Assembly: GCF_000002075.1 (NCBI RefSeq)
Contig: NW_004797390.1
Coordinates: forward strand, 67,792-89,619
Origin: Aplysia californica
Lineage: Eukaryota; Mollusca; Gastropoda; Aplysiida; Aplysiidae
Direction of reading: 5' to 3'
DNA length: 21,828 nt
Positions 9,618-18,107 of this stretch are shown here, piece after piece; position 1 is the stretch's first letter, and each line of letters opens with the position of its first letter. Made by a program: the position numbers and the translations under genes. Below the pieces are notes generated by a model, which saw only the letters and a program-made list of their open reading frames with translations, did not search any database and was not told the DNA's origin.

Positions 9618-9905
9618 AAATATTCTCATTGGTACATAATAATTAAATGTCTTCCTACTTTCTTGTTCTGCCCGTGTCAAAACAAGCATCTGGCATGAGA
9701 AAACGTTTTAACAAAATTTCTAACTGTGCACTTGAAAAAGGAACCCCCCACCCCGCCAATTCCATGCAATACCGCGGCCTAGATGATTTGCTCCAATGAT
9801 ACCAGGCTAAACGTCAGTGGCATTCTGCTCTCATCAGAAGGTTGGTAAACTCTCGTTCATATTGACCCCGATCTCTGCCTGCCTGCTCCCATTTGCTGTT
9901 CCCGA

Positions 9906-9943
9906 GAGTCTGTTATTACTCAGACTCGCACTTGACTCGAGTC
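9906..9943. repeat. Small perfect hairpin next to a 10-bp palindrome
   Basis: GAGTCTG (9906-9912) and CAGACTC (9921-9927) form a perfect 7-bp stem with an 8-nt loop. Seven bases later comes the palindrome GACTCGAGTC (9934-9943), built on the same GAGTC core. It lies in a GC-richer patch of the intron. Function unknown. Confidence 0.6.
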
Positions 9944-10034
9944 CATACAGGTTGAACCGTACGTGCTTGTCTATGGCAAAGCCACAAGGGTTTTAGATTT
10001 TAACTTATTCCATTTTGTTCGTATCTGCCTAGGA

Positions 10035-10146
10035 ATATTATTATTATTATTATCTTTTTCAAAATCATATATCTCATTTGCCATATTATAAATTTTTGTT
10101 TTGTTTTTTATTCTTGATTTTTTTATTATTATCGTTATTATTATTT

Positions 10147-10186
<40 letters not shown>

Positions 10187-10204
10187 CATATCATCATCAT
10201 CGTT
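10035..10204. repeat. (ATT)n microsatellite cluster
   Basis: ATT runs at 10035-10054 and 10148-10186, with T-rich and ATT-like sequence between them and ATC triplets after. Such tails often mark SINE 3' ends, but the flanking bases do not resemble the SINE body at 4258-4605, so it is called only a microsatellite. Confidence 0.85.
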
Positions 10205-10918
10205 TTTAGAAAATATACTTTTTATGTATATAATCTTTATTATTAAATAATTGTACATCATATGCCATTGTTTAAGTCAGCTGTTCATAACTCTTTGTCC
10301 CTTCCCATGAGAAACCATTGCTAATGATGAGAAAGATAGCGAGCCATTTTCTTATTGATTCACTTCAGCACGTGGCCATTTTGAAAGATAACTTTTTATC
10401 AGGCTTTGTTACCCATGGGTGCTGAGGTTAACAAACTGTTAATGATCAGGATAGGATTGTGTCATGGACGTCAGTGATTGGCTCATTGTGTTTGGCTTCG
10501 TGAAAACAGAACTGAGTAATTATAGTACTGTTTCTTATGGTACTGTTTGCTGCAGAGTAAGAATTGATTGATATGTGTAGATATGTATTCCGAAAATGTC
10601 TTTAAAACACTTGAGAAATGTTCAAGAGTTTGTTCTTTGTCAGATAAGAGAAGAAGCAAATACCAAAGAGCGTGAAATTGGATCTTCAGACAAACAAGCA
10701 TTATTTGTGCTGCCATTTGAACGACAACGAAAACTGCCTCGACCATACCAGTCACTGAGTCCATGACATTTTTTTCTCCTTTTTCCCCCACTCGGCACAC
10801 AATGTCATGAGATTGTGTTGAAATAGGTGCAGCATTAGGTTTGGCTTTCATGATTACTTGGAAAAGTTGTTTGTCCAGCGGCTGATCATTTGAAAAGTTT
10901 TGGTTTATCCCCAGATTT

Positions 10919-10970
10919 AGCCCTCAATTTTTGCTGTGGTGACATCAAAGGCGAGCAAAAATTGAGGGCT
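10919..10970. repeat. Perfect 17-bp inverted repeat (hairpin)
   Basis: AGCCCTCAATTTTTGCT at 10919-10935 is the exact reverse complement of AGCAAAAATTGAGGGCT at 10954-10970, separated by an 18-base loop. Pairing stops abruptly at both ends of the arms. A perfect arm of this length suggests either a recent inverted local copy (template switch) or a selected RNA hairpin. It is shorter and more perfect than a normal microRNA precursor. Confidence 0.9.
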
Positions 10971-11861
10971 TTGACTCCTTCCATATTACCCGAACCCTTT
11001 AAATTCATTTATAGCATTTGTTTTCCAGTGGTAGACAAGTTGAAAGCAGCGGATATGCCCTTCAGTTTTAGTGTTATTGAACAGCCTGACCTGTTCCACC
11101 CTTTAATTTTACAAGTTTTAGGATAGAAAGCAGTGCTTTTTTTTTCAGCATTTTATTTGTATTTTTTTTTTTCGCCATCATCCCCATTGTGCTGTCTTTG
11201 TGATCTCAATCTGGCCACAACTCACCTGCCTGTCTCTTCTTTCTTCATCCTATGTCATTTTCATCTCCCCTCATTCTTACATTCCCTGTCTGTACCTCAT
11301 TGAACTCTTTTCCACTTGTCTCGCATCCGTCAATTCTTTGTCAGTGTTGGTTCTTTTTCATGGACTTGGTATGCTGACAAAAATAGGCATGCAAAGCTGT
11401 GTATTGATATTGATTAATACTTTTTGGTGGTTTTAATGTGGTGAATGTCTTGTGTTTGCTGTCTTGACAATGTCTTTGTGGTCTTAGTTTACTTTGCTCG
11501 TGTGTCCCCTTCTCTCAGAACGTTCCGGCACTTGCTGGACGTACAAGTACGAATACATAGTGACAACAAGGTCTCTCTCCGCGGCGTATATATTGTCTTT
11601 TGGTTGGCATCTTATTTACGGTCAAATGATTGAAAAAAGGGGAATATAATTGTAAGTGGATTATTAGTGGCTTCAAATGAGCTTTCTAGAAAGAAAAGTA
11701 GAAAAGCAAATTGAAAGTGAGGTTCTGAATAACTTTTAACCTATGATTACAGCAGTGGATCTTTTTGATACACCTGCAACATTCTACCCATTTCCTGGAC
11801 TCTGTTTGGGCTTTTGCTATCTTTGGGCTCAGTCACACACAGCTTCGATCAGCTTTGACCT

Positions 11862-11903
11862 CGTAGGAGCTTCAACGTTCCATTCCGTAGGAGCTTCCAC
11901 GTT
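11862..11903. repeat. 24-bp-period direct repeat
   Basis: CGTAGGAGCTTCAACGTT and CGTAGGAGCTTCCACGTT, 17 of 18 bases identical, start 24 bases apart. No gene or named element recognised around them. Confidence 0.85.
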
Positions 11904-14174
11904 TTGTTTTTCTTACCTCGTCGCTGCTGCTCGACGCGCGGCCAGATATTTGTGATCACTGCTCACCCAAGCTGGCAGGAACGCTTGTTTTGTTGGGTTA
12001 CGGTTCGTTTTACCTGCTTCCAGCTAGTGACCAGAGTGAACCACCAGCTCATTGAGTGTTTATTGCGCATATCTTATCCACACTGTTTTGTCAATCTGCT
12101 TTTGATGCTTTTGTTATATACAGGGGCTAAAGCGTAAACTTGGGAACGATCATTCTGGGTTGGTGGGTTATGTTTGGTTTGGGGGTTTTTTTCTTCCAAA
12201 TTTGTATATTGTCTGTTTTTTCATTTGAGTTTTCCAAATTTTATGTAACCAGACGGGTAATGGGTGCTATAATTTGAGTGAGTTGTAGAACTTTTTCGTT
12301 GTTCCTGATTCAAGAGCAATAACACGTCTCTCACATCTATGCACTGTCATTCCTAGAAGCGACTTAGCAATAATCCTATGTATGTAACAGCTCTAGTGTG
12401 ACTATATTCTGTCTATACTTCTGACTGCTTATTGTACCACGGGCATGCATGAAGGAAACGCCTTTCAGAACTTTCAGATGCTTTATATCCTTTTTTTTTC
12501 CTCCTCATCTTAATGGCTTTTGGTGATCCTTTACTGTTTGTAAATCAATGTATTCAGCAAGATATCCACCCCACCCCCCTGTTGTGGGCACGGGAAATGT
12601 TAAACGAGCAGAACTAGTATACCTGCGGATTATTTGTTCAACCGTTTCAAACCCTGTAGACTACAGTTAAACATACATTCCGAACAATGTCTCCACCTTT
12701 TTGCGTGTGGTGCGTGTTGCCTATTTTTGTTCAGCTATGAGTCCTTACAAGCTTTTGTGTGTAGCATTAAACAAATGATCTGGGATCTATTTGTGTTATG
12801 ATTTCCCTTTTTCTGCTCACCCTAAAAAGTTTAAAGTAAGCTTTTGGCTGATGTCAGTATTATGTGACAAATGGCAGGTGGTGTCTATTTTTTCAGCACT
12901 GGCTTTTCAATGTTTTCTTTTGATTTTCTTCATAATTGGAGTACGATAGAAAGGGTTTTCTGCCATTAGAGTGAGAAAGCCTTTCTGTGTGCCTTTCCTT
13001 TTCATTCCATATTTAAAACTTTTCTAGTTTTCTTTGGTTTCTTTAAAATACAGAAAGCTTAAATTTGCTACCGATATCTCTCAGAAAAAAAATTTAAAAG
13101 AATGAAAATAACTAAAACAAATTACAACTGTTTAATTGCTGTGTATCGCTTATTATTTATCTTAAGTGAGAATTAAGAAACAGAGAGTTCCAAGTCTGAA
13201 AATCCAATCAAATTTGTCAGTATCTGACTATAGTTTGTCACAGGAGCAGCTCCTTACATATTCTTGAAGAGTATTGACTTGAAGTTTTCAGCAAGGAGTG
13301 GAGCTAGTGATCAGCTAAGCCTGTTACAGGTGAAAACATGCTAGCACCTTTTAGGGCATAGAACACTCAATTCAGAATATAGTGACTGCCCTCAGGAATG
13401 ACAAAAATTACATTTGGTGGCTGTATACTAGTTTTGAGCGTTGTACTGCACAATGTTTGAAAGTCTATGGCCCTTGCTGTGAAGTACATAAAATAATAAC
13501 TGCAAGCAAATGAATAGTCTCCAGTTTATCTGGTTGGGAAATTTTTGCTTCCTGATTATACTTAACTGATCCTACTCAGTAGGACTGTTCAGCATTTTCG
13601 TAATGCCTGCCATGCTGCAGTTGATGAAGATCTTGACAGAAACAATCGAGCTCTGACTTAAAATCTGAATGAGATCAAAATTTTTCAAATTATTTATCCT
13701 TTCAGTGTAGGGCCTATATGAAAATAATATAAGATGTTCAGTGCAGTTCCATAAATGAGCAATTAATAAGTTCTTTTGTTTTGAAGAAACCTTGGTTGTT
13801 TGTAGTAGGTTATAGTACAGATCTAATAGAACTTCAAACATTAAATTGAACAATTATGTCTTTCGGAAACTGACAAACAATTATTTGTCATTGCCAGATG
13901 GTCACATAATCCTTTTCCCTCAGCATAAAAGTGAGCTCTTTTTTTAAAAATCATCTTTTTTTTAAAATGTAGTCATTTCCCCCCCACCCCATCCACAAAA
14001 GCTGTAATCCCAGACCGCTTTGTTTAGTGTTATGCATGCCAGAGTTGTTTGTCTGTCATTTCTTTCTCCAATCATTCATCGGCCGCGTCTTCATTTTCAT
14101 TAATATGAGCACTTAGGCCCTTTTTACATGTTGGAAAAAGGAGAGCTCCAGCACTCTTTAGATCTGGCAACTAG

Positions 14175-14469
14175 AAACCATTTACTGTTGCTATTATTTA
14201 ATACTTTTTTTGGTATATTCATAATTATATGCATGATGACATTCTTTCATATGGATGGTGCCTCTTATATTTTTTTTTACTTTTTTTTTTATTTCCATCA
14301 CCCGTCAATGCCTGCCTTGCTGCTTGTGTTGTCTCTCCTGCGACCCTCCTCTGTGCTCCTGCGACCACTTTACAAACAAATTACTCTGCGGCCAATTCCG
14401 AAATGCCACTGGGCACTGCACTACGTGTCATTGACGTGTGCCGTCCGGCCTACGTCACGTACTAATTAG
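14175..14469 (+). promoter_or_regulatory. mbl: Long AG-exclusion zone and probable muscleblind response element before the exon-5-like exon
   Basis: From 14175 to 14467 there is no AG dinucleotide; the first AG after CTAG at 14171-14174 is the acceptor TTAG|CCG itself. Such a gap is expected when the spliceosome scans from a distant branch point. A T tract at about 14262-14298 with branch-like words upstream (for example TGATGAC, 14234-14240) would put the branch point roughly 200-240 nt from the exon. The near-perfect TACTAAT at 14460-14466 is too close to the AG to serve. Nine YGCY motifs lie in the zone, four of them packed in 14309-14324. About 100 bases before the exon have mixed composition, so lack of AG is not just a pyrimidine tract. 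In vertebrate MBNL1 the matching intron has an experimentally mapped distant branch point and a region bound by MBNL1 that represses exon 5. The similarity in layout is seen; shared function is inferred. Confidence 0.75.
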
Positions 14470-14550
14470 CCGTCAAGTGCCCCTGCCCTGCCGCACGCTA
14501 TGGTGTTGGCCAAGAAGCGACCGCGAGACCCGGCGGATGACCTACTGCTG
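14470..14550 (+). CDS. mbl: Muscleblind exon with basic nuclear-localisation motif (MBNL1 exon 5 counterpart)
   Basis: An 81-base, 27-codon exon, phase 0 at both ends, reading ...PHAMVLAKKRPRDPADDLLL. It follows the zinc-finger 3/4 exon directly, as vertebrate MBNL1 exon 5 (54 bases, ...SAVKSLKRPLEATFDL) does, and shares the basic Lys/Arg-Pro core followed by an acidic and hydrophobic end. In vertebrates this exon promotes nuclear localisation and is an alternative cassette repressed by MBNL1 itself. The acceptor is TAATTAG|CCG with no adjacent pyrimidine tract, and the donor CTG|GTACTG is weak; both are usual for a regulated exon. An in-frame TAG abuts the exon on the left, fixing the acceptor. 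Skipping it would keep the reading frame. YGCY motifs continue in the exon (TGCC three times, CGCT, TGCT). Confidence 0.92.
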
Positions 14551-14578
14551 GTACTGCCATCTACCTCCCACCATGCTT

Positions 14579-14584
14579 TGCATG
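14579..14584 (+). promoter_or_regulatory. UGCAUG (Rbfox-type) motif downstream of the exon-5-like exon
   Basis: TGCATG lies 29 bases past the donor at 14550. Downstream UGCAUG is the classic position for Rbfox proteins to promote exon inclusion. Another copy is inside the AG-free zone at 14230-14235. About a dozen TGCATG words occur in the window by eye, so proximity alone is modest evidence. Confidence 0.4.
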
Positions 14585-15686
14585 TGGCCATAGAGAGCTT
14601 TTGCCACGTTTTTTGCATTTAAACTTTTTCCCCGTTTTTCTTCATTTTGTTCTTTCACCACGGCCATCAAAGTGAACCTTTCACATTTTCTTTAATTTCT
14701 TGTGTGCATTTAAAAAAAGATAAAGTGTACCTTCTCTCTGAAACAAAGTATAGAGTGTTAGAAATTGCATATTTCCCCTTTTTAAAAAATATATGCCTTC
14801 AAAATGTAAATCATATCGAAATGCTGGCAGGGGTTTGATATTTGTCCCCCTCAACCTTCGATTAAAAAATATTTTGAAACAAAAAACAAAAAAAAGCCAA
14901 GATATTCTAGCTGCCTTGTTGTCACTTGCATGTGAGCTTTAATTTTATGCTTTGTGCATAGACCAAAACAGTGTAGATGGATGTTGGTGTGATGTTCCTC
15001 TGTCTGAGCGACAGTGGATTCACGACGTACTCTCTACTCCAGATTGGAACATGTTTTGTGTGATTAATAAAGCAGGGACATGTCTGCTTTTGAACGTAAA
15101 CCTTAAACGGTTGATTTTTTTTGACAATGGGAACAATTTTGTGTAATGAAGACTACGAGTTAATTCAAAATTTGCAATTTCTAATCACTTGAACTTTTTC
15201 TGGTGTTAAAGCTTTCGTGTTGCGTAGAAGTTATAACGCGTAAAAGCTCTCTATGAGTAAATCATATGGTTATCGTTTTGTTTTTTGTTTTTTTTTAAAT
15301 CATATATTTGTACCCAAGCATATGTCTTGTGCGTTCGACTTCCTTTGTCTCATCTAGATATTGCATTGTCTTGGATAAATATTCGTTTGTAATCATCAAC
15401 AAACATTTTTGTTGGTCTTCCGTCTTTCCTTAGAGCTTCTTGATGCTTTTCTTTATTAATCCCAATATTTTTTTTTTTTTTTGAACTGCTAAAGTTGCCC
15501 TTGGAATGCAGTTAGAACTGTGTATGTTTGTGGTACCACTATGGTCAGATATATATATATATGACTTCAGTGATTTACTATGGAGCTGGGGCTGCTATTA
15601 CCTCGATGCGGTTGGGTTTTTTTCTGCCCATTTGAGCTTTCAGTAGTGCAGCTTGCCTTATTGTTTCTGTCATAAAACTTTATTCC

Positions 15687-15717
<31 letters not shown>
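15687..15717. repeat. (ATT)n microsatellite
   Basis: About ten ATT triplets without interruption, on the sense strand of the intron. Confidence 0.95.
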
Positions 15718-16294
15718 CTGATACAAAATTTTTTGCACTTTTAGTTTGACACAGCAGAGTGGAAATACTTTTTTTTTTTTTTTCGCTCGGTTTCATTGAA
15801 ATGAAAGGGAATGGGTAGTGTTTCAGATATTTAAAAAATTTTTTGGGGGGTTTATTTCACGAATCAGACTGATAAGGATATTTTTGCATACTAAGACAGA
15901 CAGGTGTTTTGGACCCCATATCAGATGCTCTGAAAGAACGTTGCACTGTGTCAGGTTTTTCATTGAATCAAAATGCTTCATTTTTATTTTTTTTAGAGAA
16001 CTCCTACCTACTGATGGGGGTTTATTTTTTTCTATTTTTTTTGTACAGTACCTCACTTTAATACTGAAACGGTGTAGAGTAGATAGTAATTTTCGCTTTA
16101 TAAAAGGTAAAAGGTGGGAATTTTTTCATCCTGCTGGATACTTAGTGTTGCCTTAAATTACAATTCTCCTCTATCTGCCATTCAGCTGTCTTATGTGTCA
16201 TGTTTTTGTGAGTGTTTCTCGTCTCAGTTCCACATTTCATCACCATGTGGTGTTGTAGTGTTCCATTTCATGTTTTTATTCGTAGGTTTATATT

Positions 16295-16311
16295 GGGGGG
16301 GAGGGGGGGGG
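16295..16311. repeat. Poly-G tract (G7 A G9)
   Basis: Third occurrence in the window of a G run broken by a single A, here in the middle of an intron, followed by GTGTGGAG. Confidence 0.8.
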
Positions 16312-16464
16312 TGTGGAGTATATGAGTCGTGTGAAAGAAGCTGGACATGATGAAGAACATGAATGGTGAGTGAATTGATGAAAGGGACTTGAGAGGAGCG
16401 TGGCTGGCCAGTGAGGTGAGTGCATGAGTGCATTTGTGTTGTTTTATATGGTATTTTGTATCAG

Positions 16465-16784
16465 CACATTATTAACATATTTTTTCCCCCACCCTCTCCC
16501 ACTCCCACTCCAACTCCGGATAATTCCGGGCTCTCCTCTCGACCTCCTGTCTGTCATCCTTTTGCTTATGACGCGCCTGCCTGTGGCCACACCCACCTTG
16601 TGATGATGATGATGCCTGCACGGACGATGACAACTCCAATCTCCAACCACCTCCCCACGGAACCCTGCACTGACCACCACTACCACCATCATCATCTGGA
16701 CATTGTGACCACCCCACCCTCCCACCCCCCTCTCCCGCTCCCCTCGACAAATGGCACACACCATCGTACCTTCGTGCCTTTCAG
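16465..16784 (+). promoter_or_regulatory. mbl: Second long AG-exclusion zone, before the conserved C-terminal exon
   Basis: From 16465 to 16782 there is no AG; the first is the acceptor CTTTCAG ending at 16784. Just inside the left edge lies ATTAAC (16471-16476), a near-consensus branch point followed at once by TTTTTTCCCCC and a long C-rich tract. The branch A would be about 309 bases from the exon. The zone is C-rich but includes purine-bearing stretches such as GATGATGATGATGCC and GGACGATGACAACTCC, so the absence of AG is not only compositional. It holds about six YGCY motifs. Three more (TGCT, TGCC, CGCC at 16959-16970) sit just past the exon's donor. Distant-branch architecture is inferred from sequence; use of the site is not shown. 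Confidence 0.7.
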
Positions 16785-16947
16785 CAAAGCACAATGCCCG
16801 GTGTGATGCCCGCCTACAAGCGCATCGCCATGGGAGACATCAGCAAAGGGGGCTTCCCCGTGTACCAGACGAATCCGTTGATGTCACCGCTGCAACACAC
16901 GTCGCTTATGCAGCTACAGCAGCCTCAGTCTTACATACCCATGTCCT
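16785..16947 (+). CDS. mbl: Muscleblind exon with conserved C-terminal segment (LMQLQQ motif)
   Basis: 163 bases, 54 codons plus one base, starting phase 0 as QSTMPGVMPAYKRIAMGD and ending ...SLMQLQQPQSYIPMS with a split next codon. PAYKR followed by FPVYQTN and LMQLQQ..IPMSC parallels fly muscleblind (PYKRP...IPVYQ...LMQLQQPFVPVSC) and vertebrate MBNL1 (LPKRPALEK...FQYQQALANMQLQQ). The acceptor is CCTTTCAG|CAA; the donor T|GTGAGT is strong. The split Cys codon agrees with the fly protein, which continues ...SCEY. If the donor is ignored, the frame ends two codons later (C, E, stop at 16953-16955), so a retained intron would give a short C-terminus at this point. The ATG codons inside are not starts. 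Confidence 0.93.
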
Positions 16948-17084
16948 GTGAGTAACCATGCTGCCACGCCAGCACCTCCACCACATCCACCACCACCACC
17001 ACCCACCTACCCCACACCTGTGTCCGTGTCTCTCTCTGTCCCTGTGCCAATGTTTTCTATTTGCTTTGGATATTCCATGTACAG

Positions 17085-17105
17085 GTGTAGCCCCTTCCTG
17101 TGTAT
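17085..17105 (+). CDS. Possible 21-base muscleblind microexon
   Basis: A 21-base segment lies between CATGTACAG and a perfect GTAAGT donor. Entering in phase 1, as the preceding exon leaves, it reads open: the split codon becomes Cys, followed by V A P S C V, and it leaves in phase 1 again. Upstream are 137 bases of C-rich intron, AG-free from about 16973 to 17082. Against it: the pyrimidine tract is broken by purines, the peptide has no known counterpart that I recall, and short open segments are common. Alternatively it is chance, or the start of a longer terminal exon ending at an in-frame TGA a few codons beyond. Confidence 0.25.
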
Positions 17106-17350
17106 GTAAGTGTATGCATTGATGTGGCTCAGATCAGCTGTTTGCAAACCTGTGTCAGTGGCGCTTAACTGAAACATGAAAATGCTGCCCACCTCACATC
17201 CACCCCGTGTCCATCCGCCCACCCGGTGCACTTGGATAAAATAATTATTTCAAATGCCCAAAATCTGTGCGTAAAAAGGTTTTATTTCTACTTTTAAGAC
17301 TTCAGGATTTTTTCTAGGTGTGAATATTTTTTTTTGTTTGGTAGGAGGAA

Positions 17351-17373
17351 GGGGGTGGGGGTGGGGGTGGGGG
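17351..17373 (+). repeat. G-quadruplex motif, four G5 tracts with single-T loops
   Basis: Four runs of five G separated by single T residues, on the sense strand, about 400 bases past the donor at 16947. This is the textbook form for a very stable parallel G-quadruplex in DNA or in the intronic RNA. Confidence 0.85.
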
Positions 17374-17799
17374 ATTACAGGGAAAGTTCCAAAAGACTGA
17401 TAGCACTGTGAGAAGTGGATCCATCTCCCGACTGCAGTATAATTTATTTTAGCTAGAACTTTTACAACACCAAGTACTCAGGCTAGAAACGAAGAGGCAG
17501 ACACCCAAAAGATGAATTGAGTCAAATTGCAAGACAGAAATGGTTATTCAGGAGTAGCCAAGAGTGGTTTCTATATATCGTCAGGCTGGAACTCAAGCAT
17601 GGTTTTTTGTTTAAGAATCTTAAGACTGGATGATATTCCAGTAGGCAAAAGGGAAAGAATCTTGTCTTTCTTCAGTTCACAAAAGATACTACTGCAGTTA
17701 TACTCGTGTGAATTTTTAAACAGTTTTTTAAAAGGAAAACAGTGCAGCTGAACAATAAATCAAGACAGAATCTTCCCACTCTGAAAAAAATAGTTATAA

Positions 17800-18107
17800 C
17801 CCTGTCCGTACGCCCTGGGGTCATTTTGTACCCATTGGGGTTGTATTCTCCACATTTTAGAATACTTCTAGTGAGAAGATCTCTTTGAAACTTTCAGTAT
17901 TTTTCAAAAAATCATTTTGATAGACTGCTATGCAAAGCGTATGGATCGGATTAACGAGTAAATTTCCTCGTTGGAAAGTGGGGGCACAGAGTTACCCACG
18001 TCGTATGGATACGATAGTAAAACACGACGTACGGATAGGGTTAAGTGGTGGCACAGAGTTCCCCTCGTCGTATGGATACGATAGTAAAACACGACGTACG
18101 GATAGGG
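17800..18107. mobile_element. MITE-like element with TTAA flank (piggyBac-type ends)
   Basis: The left end CCCTGTCCGTACG (17800-17812) and the reverse complement of the right end (18095-18107, CCCTATCCGTACG) match at 12 of 13 bases. The right end abuts TTAA (18108-18111); the left abuts ATAA (17796-17799), one base off. TTAA duplication with CCC-starting inverted ends is the hallmark of piggyBac-type DNA transposons. At 308 bp with no coding capacity it would be a non-autonomous copy. The right half contains tandem copies of the terminal unit, described separately. Family placement is inference. Confidence 0.6.

Larger units (their letters stand above)
4989..14469 (+). other. mbl: 9.5-kb intron between the zinc-finger exon and the exon-5-like exon
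   Basis: Corresponds in position to vertebrate MBNL1 intron 4. Mostly T-rich on the + strand, with long T runs and few A runs. It holds a diverged 94-bp-spaced repeat (5172-5310), a large pyrimidine microsatellite block (about 5890-6345), a hairpin flanked by direct repeats (9540-9617), a GC-richer patch (about 9450-9970), ATT microsatellites (10035-10204), a perfect 17-bp inverted repeat (10919-10970) and a 24-bp-period repeat (11862-11903). Stretches 6430-9440 and 12140-14170 show nothing I can name beyond homopolymer runs. Its last 295 bases are the AG-free zone described separately. I found no convincing extra exon; a weak candidate acceptor at 11518 is listed among the rejected items. 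Confidence 0.85.
14551..16784 (+). other. mbl: Intron between the exon-5-like exon and the conserved C-terminal exon
   Basis: About 2.2 kb, starting GTACTG and ending TTTCAG. The first 50 bases include YGCY motifs and TGCATG. The middle is AT-rich with T runs (15470, 15771), an (ATT)n microsatellite (15687-15717), an (AT)n run near 15550 and a G7-A-G9 tract at 16295-16311. The last 320 bases are the second AG-free zone. No other exon was recognised. Confidence 0.85.

Noticed and set aside
10890-11126. 78-codon open frame on the + strand
   Set aside because: No similarity I recognise, and it contains both arms of the 17-bp inverted repeat. Likely chance.
11519-11560. Possible alternative terminal muscleblind exon after a good acceptor (CCTTCTCTCAG at 11518)
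   Set aside because: In phase 0 it reads N V P A L A G R T S T N T stop, which matches no muscleblind end I know, and there is no supporting donor or clear poly(A) signal. Kept only as a remote possibility.
14128-14469. 113-codon open frame ending at the exon-5-like acceptor
   Set aside because: It overlaps the AG-free zone; a stretch with no AG cannot contain TAG, so open frames are longer by construction. The peptide is low in complexity and Phe-rich.
16420-16806. 128-codon open frame, with others on the opposite strand
   Set aside because: Same effect of the second AG-free zone plus C-rich sequence giving Pro/Thr/His runs. The true frame at its right end is the muscleblind exon.
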